A stretch of DNA of 23,629 bases. It comes from DATFEN01 sp035691285. Its GTDB lineage: Bacteria; Acidobacteriota; Vicinamibacteria; Fen-336. The notes under the pieces were generated by a model, which made no database searches, was not told where the DNA came from, and saw only the letters and a list, made by a program, of their open reading frames with translations. Of this stretch, positions 20,736 to 23,629 are shown one piece after another. The position numbers and the translations under genes are program-made. The DNA is taken from contig DASSJI010000124.1 of the NCBI GenBank assembly GCA_035691285.1, forward strand, positions 1-23,629. The letters run 5' to 3'. Numbering within the stretch: position 1 is the first letter of the stretch; each line of letters opens with the position of its first letter.

Positions 20736-21805
20736 AGTGCGGAACGCTGCTCGCGATGGTCCTGCCTCTCACCCTGGCGTCGTGCGCCGGCCCCGCGGGG
20801 CAGGCTTCGGCCCCGCCCCTTCCCTCACCGCCGCCGGCGGAGGCGCAGAGCGCGTCCTTCGATCCAGGCCCCCGGAAGGGCGAACGCGTACCCGCGTTCG
20901 AGCTGCCGGATCAGGGGGGGAAGATGCAGTCGCTCGAGTCGCTGCGCGGGCCGAACGGCCTGTTCCTGAACTTCAACCGGTCGGTCGTGTGGTGACCCTA
21001 CTGCAAGAGCCAGCTCGTGGAGCTGGCCGGACAAGTCGAAGGGTTCCGCCGGCGCGGCATCGGCGTCGCGTCGATCGTTCCCGAGCCGCCTAAGACCCTC
21101 GCTGCCTTCGCCGAGCGGTTCGGGATCGGCTTCCCGCTGCTCTCCGACCGTGACTCCGCCGTGGTGCGCCGTTTCGGACTGGTGGACCCGGACTTTCGAT
21201 CGGCCCAACTGCCAGGCGCGATCGTGCCCTACGCGGGGAACTTCCTCGTGGACGCCCAGGGAGTGGTCCAGGCGAAGTTCTTCGAACGCGACACCGAGAA
21301 CCGCCGCACCGCGGGGAGCGTGCTCGTGCTGCAGGGGGAGGGCGGCCAGGGCGGCCAGGAGTTCCGCACCGACCACTTCACGCTGAGGACCTCCGTCAGC
21401 AACACGGAGATCGCCCCCGGGCAGCGCTTCACGCTCGCCCTCGACGTCGAGATGAAGCCGCACCGCCACGCGTACGCGCCTGGCGCCGAGGGCTATCGCG
21501 CCCTGAACCTCCGCCTCGACGCCACGAAGATCCTCGAGCCGCACCCCACGCTCTTCCCCGCTCCGCGCCCCTATCACTTCGCTCCGCTCAAGGAGACTGT
21601 CCCCGTCTTCGAGGGCCGCTTCCGCATCCTCAAGGACGTGACGCTGTCGTTCTGGGAGGGTCGCAGCCGCGTGTCGGAGGCTCCCGAAGCGCCCCTGGAG
21701 ATCACGGGCGCCCTGGAGCACCAGGTCTGCAGCGACACCGTCTGCTATCCGCCGGGCTCGATCCCGCTGCGCTGGCGGGTGAAGATCCGCCGCTTCGTCA
21801 GGTAG
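20732..21805 (+). CDS. selenocysteine-containing redoxin lipoprotein fused to an nDsbD-like domain
   Basis: Read through the in-frame TGA at 20993-20995, this is a 357-residue protein. Residues 1-18 form a lipoprotein signal with lipobox LASC (Cys18). A redoxin (AhpC/TSA-like) domain covers about 40-205, starting RVPAFELPDQGG. Its active site reads VVW-U-PYCKSQLVEL, with U at 88 and Cys91; relatives have WCPYC at this point. The C-terminal part (about 215-357) resembles the DsbD N-terminal domain and ends with HQVCSDTVCYPPGSIPL (Cys333, Cys338). A perfect hairpin follows the TGA at SECIS spacing. If read as termination, a useless 87-residue fragment results. I expect a periplasmic thiol/selenol peroxidase or disulfide reductase anchored to a membrane. 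A nonsense mutation of TGC to TGA is the alternative. It overlaps the GT gene by ATGA and overlaps the convergent Wzy-like gene by 8 nt. Confidence 0.85.
21009..21027 (+). promoter_or_regulatory. putative bacterial SECIS hairpin
   Basis: GCCAGCTC, loop GTG, GAGCTGGC form a perfect 8-bp stem within the coding sequence. The loop begins 21 nt after the TGA and its first base is G. Known bacterial SECIS elements lie immediately downstream of the UGA with a short G-containing apical loop at about this distance, where SelB binds. It could be shortened to a 7-bp stem with a CGTGG loop. Confidence 0.7.
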
Positions 21806-23480
21806 CCTCCCGGCCCCGCGACGAAGCGACCCCGACCACGAAGCCCAGGAAGAGGTAGTGGGCGGTGAACGGGAGGAGCACGTCGACCATCGACTGCACG
21901 ACGATCCCGGCCAGCCAGCCGACGGTCGCGGCGCCCAGCGCGACGTCGAGGGCCTCCGCGGGCGCTCGGAGCCGGTGGCGGGCCGCGCGCGCCGCGGCCA
22001 GAAGCGTCGCCAGGAGGGCCAGCAGGCCGAGAGCGCCGGTGGTGGCGGCCGCCTCCAGGAACGCGTTGTGGGCGCGGATGGAGGCGTCGCGGACGCGTCC
22101 GTCGACCCATCCCCCGTAACGGGCGTTGAGGAGCCGGAAGTTGTCCGAGCCGACGCCCGTGAGGGGCCGATCCCGCCACATCGCGAGGGCGAGCTGCCAC
22201 AGCTCGAGACGGCCCCGCCCCCAGACCCCGGGCCGCCCGGCGAACGTGAATGCCTCCCCGCGCCTGCGGTCGCCGTTCACCCACACGGCCACGATCCCCG
22301 GATCCACGCCGTGGAGGCTGAAGGGCGAGGTCCCGTCGCTGAGCTCCCAGACGAGCAGGTAGCGTCCCTCGCCTCGAGGCGCCACGACCCGCCCCTCCAG
22401 CCACAGGCTCTCGCCGGACGTGACGTCACGCGGCATGGGGATGGGGCGCGCGCGCGACTCCCAGGTCACGGCCAGCCGCGGCTGAACCTCGTACCAGAAC
22501 GGGGCCAGGAAGACCTGGCCGGGCCGCCACGTCTGGCGCCCGGTGTTCGTGACCCGGACCCGGATCGTGCGCTCTTCGCCGGGAGCGAGCGCGAGGACCT
22601 CTTGCTCGGGCTCGTAGCGGACACCGTACCGGGAGGCGGTCGCCTCGGTGCTCACCCGGAGCCCGAAGGATGGAGAGAGCGCGGCGAACACCGCGGTCAC
22701 TCCCAGCAGGACGCCCAGGGCCGCGAGCGCGCCTGCCGCGCCGCGGGAGCGGCCGCGGAGCGACAGCGACACGGCGGCCAGCGCGACGAGCGCGGCCCCG
22801 AGCCCGCCGCGCGACTGGGTGAAGAGCAGGCCCGTCGACAGGAGCGCCGTCCCGGCGCACGCGATCGGAAGCGTCCGCCGACCCAGACCAGCCAGCGCAG
22901 TGACCGCCACCAGCCCGTAAACCAGAAGGGCCGCCGCCAGGTTCGGGTTCTCGGACGCTCCGAAGGAGCGCCGCACCTCGCCGATGCGAAGCGCATAGGG
23001 CCGGAAGAGGTTCAGGAACGGGTCGAGGGATCGCACGCCCGCTCCCTCCAGGATGCACAGCAGGGCCACGAGGCCGGCGCCGGCCGCGAGAGCCGGGAGG
23101 GCGCGTCGCTGCGCCTCGCGCGGCCAGACGGCCACAGCGAGGCCGAAGAGGGCCGCCGCCGCCATGCGCATCGCGAACTTCGCGGCCGCTCCGGCATGGG
23201 TCGGGGCCAACGCCGCGGAGAGCAGGTGGGCGGCGGCGTAGGCAAAGAGGAGCAGCACCGGAAGGCGCTGCAGCGCCTCGCCGACGCGCCGCCGGCCGCA
23301 CCACAGCGACACGGCCATCGTCGCTCCCGCGAGGATCTCGAGCAGCGTGAATTCGAGGCCGAGCGTGCCCAACGTCGGCCGCCGCGGCTCGAACGGCAAG
23401 CAGAACAGGAGTAGCGGCAGGAAGAGGAGGCTGGCCGCCTCGTCCTTCCGCCGATCCGAATGGCCGTCGCTGCTGAGCAT
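21798..23480 (-). CDS. O-antigen polymerase/ligase-like protein (Wzy/WaaL family) with periplasmic Ig-like domain, copy 2
   Basis: This 560-residue polytopic membrane protein is a paralogue of the one at 9578-11239. Shared features are LPFEPR near the first helix, the small-residue-rich helices that follow, a loop GVRSLDPFLNLFR, and the Wzy_C region LELWQLALAMWRDRPLTGVGSDNFRLL, then AHNAFLEAAATTGALGL. Between them (about residues 283-400) lies an external Ig-like domain with LAPGEERTIRVRVTNTGRQTW, like the NBR1/FW-type domain, ending near DPGIVAVWVNG. It should polymerise or ligate lipid-linked glycans on the periplasmic side. The ATG at 23480 is preferred to the TTG at 23495; a TAGATT box ends 13 nt before it and no Shine-Dalgarno is visible. 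Its 3' end overlaps the redoxin gene by 8 nt in convergent orientation. Confidence 0.87.
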   Translation of the reverse strand: MLSSDGHSDRRKDEAASLLFLPLLLFCLPFEPRRPTLGTLGLEFTLLEILAGATMAVSLWCGRRRVGEALQRLPVLLLFAYAAAHLLSAALAPTHAGAAAKFAMRMAAAALFGLAVAVWPREAQRRALPALAAGAGLVALLCILEGAGVRSLDPFLNLFRPYALRIGEVRRSFGASENPNLAAALLVYGLVAVTALAGLGRRTLPIACAGTALLSTGLLFTQSRGGLGAALVALAAVSLSLRGRSRGAAGALAALGVLLGVTAVFAALSPSFGLRVSTEATASRYGVRYEPEQEVLALAPGEERTIRVRVTNTGRQTWRPGQVFLAPFWYEVQPRLAVTWESRARPIPMPRDVTSGESLWLEGRVVAPRGEGRYLLVWELSDGTSPFSLHGVDPGIVAVWVNGDRRRGEAFTFAGRPGVWGRGRLELWQLALAMWRDRPLTGVGSDNFRLLNARYGGWVDGRVRDASIRAHNAFLEAAATTGALGLLALLATLLAAARAARHRLRAPAEALDVALGAATVGWLAGIVVQSMVDVLLPFTAHYLFLGFVVGVASSRGREAT

Positions 23481-23629
23481 TCGGCGCGACCGCAATCTAG
23501 CACGGCCGTTACGCAGTCGCGCGCGCCGACGGATCGCTGTCTAGCCGCTTGTGCGTTCGGGCGGCGGCATTGGGGTCGCTTCCGATATGATGCCGCGAGC
23601 ACCACTGCACGGACGAATGTTCTCTAACC
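23481..23629. other. intergenic region at the right window edge
   Basis: No gene is supported here. On the minus strand TAGATT (23499-23494) is a -10-like box for the Wzy-like gene. On the plus strand TATGAT (23586-23591, 5 of 6 to TATAAT) could be the -10 of a rightward gene beyond the window, but no good -35 accompanies it. Confidence 0.4.

Noticed and set aside
20732..20995. Separate 87-residue lipoprotein gene followed by an independent gene starting near 21017
   Set aside because: Both pieces are in the same frame, the break falls exactly on a redox-active Cys position, the second piece would begin inside the redoxin active-site helix, and a SECIS-like hairpin follows. One selenoprotein explains all of this better.
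1..23629. Mobile element, CRISPR array, tRNA or phage signals
   Set aside because: No transposase or integrase, no regularly spaced direct repeats, and no cloverleaf-like sequence were seen; base composition looks even across the window.

Overview
This window reads as chromosomal DNA from a Gram-negative bacterium with very high GC (roughly 70 % by eye). The evidence is an outer-membrane beta-barrel with a signal peptide, a lipoprotein with a lipobox, Wzx- and Wzy-like envelope-glycan genes, and densely packed genes with frequent 4-base start/stop overlaps. The protein styles fit soil or groundwater lineages such as Rokubacteria/Methylomirabilota, Binatota, Myxococcota or Acidobacteriota. That placement is a guess from style: there is no rRNA or taxonomic marker here. 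I see no tRNA, rRNA, CRISPR array, transposase or integrase.

Layout. (1) Positions 1-2981, minus strand: an outer-membrane barrel protein, a patatin-like lipase and an alpha/beta hydrolase that runs off the left edge. (2) Positions 3040-15990: an exopolysaccharide/O-antigen-like block with two GT4 glycosyltransferases, a Wzx-like flippase, a Wzy/WaaL-like ligase, two polytopic PMT/ArnT-type glycosyltransferases and two large SGNH-type proteins with tandem beta-sandwich domains. Much of this looks like a duplicated unit (GT4 forward, SGNH protein reverse, PMT-like GT forward). (3) Positions 15987-16571, minus strand: an HFCD-type flavoprotein. (4) Positions 16670-21805, plus strand: four genes joined by ATGA overlaps, namely two SGNH proteins, a PMT-like membrane GT and a redoxin lipoprotein. 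(5) Positions 21798-23480, minus strand: a second Wzy/WaaL-like protein.

The most striking item is the redoxin gene at 20732-21805. It is interrupted in frame by one TGA exactly where the first cysteine of a WCPYC-type redox motif should be, giving W-TGA-P-Y-C. A perfect 8-bp hairpin with loop GTG starts 13 nt after the TGA, at the spacing of a bacterial SECIS element. I read it as a selenocysteine-containing (UxxC), lipid-anchored periplasmic redoxin fused to an nDsbD-like domain.

How the genes may work together (inference): the GT4 enzymes build a lipid-linked glycan in the cytoplasm, the flippase exports it, the Wzy/WaaL-like proteins polymerise or ligate it, and the PMT/ArnT-like and SGNH proteins decorate it outside the inner membrane. 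Many of these proteins carry extra extracytoplasmic domains: an NBR1-type Ig-like domain in both Wzy-like proteins, a DUF4214-like domain in one GT, and a shared RWT/LGV beta-sandwich domain in five copies across three proteins. One SGNH paralogue has lost most catalytic residues. The window has no selenocysteine machinery, nucleotide-sugar genes or regulators.
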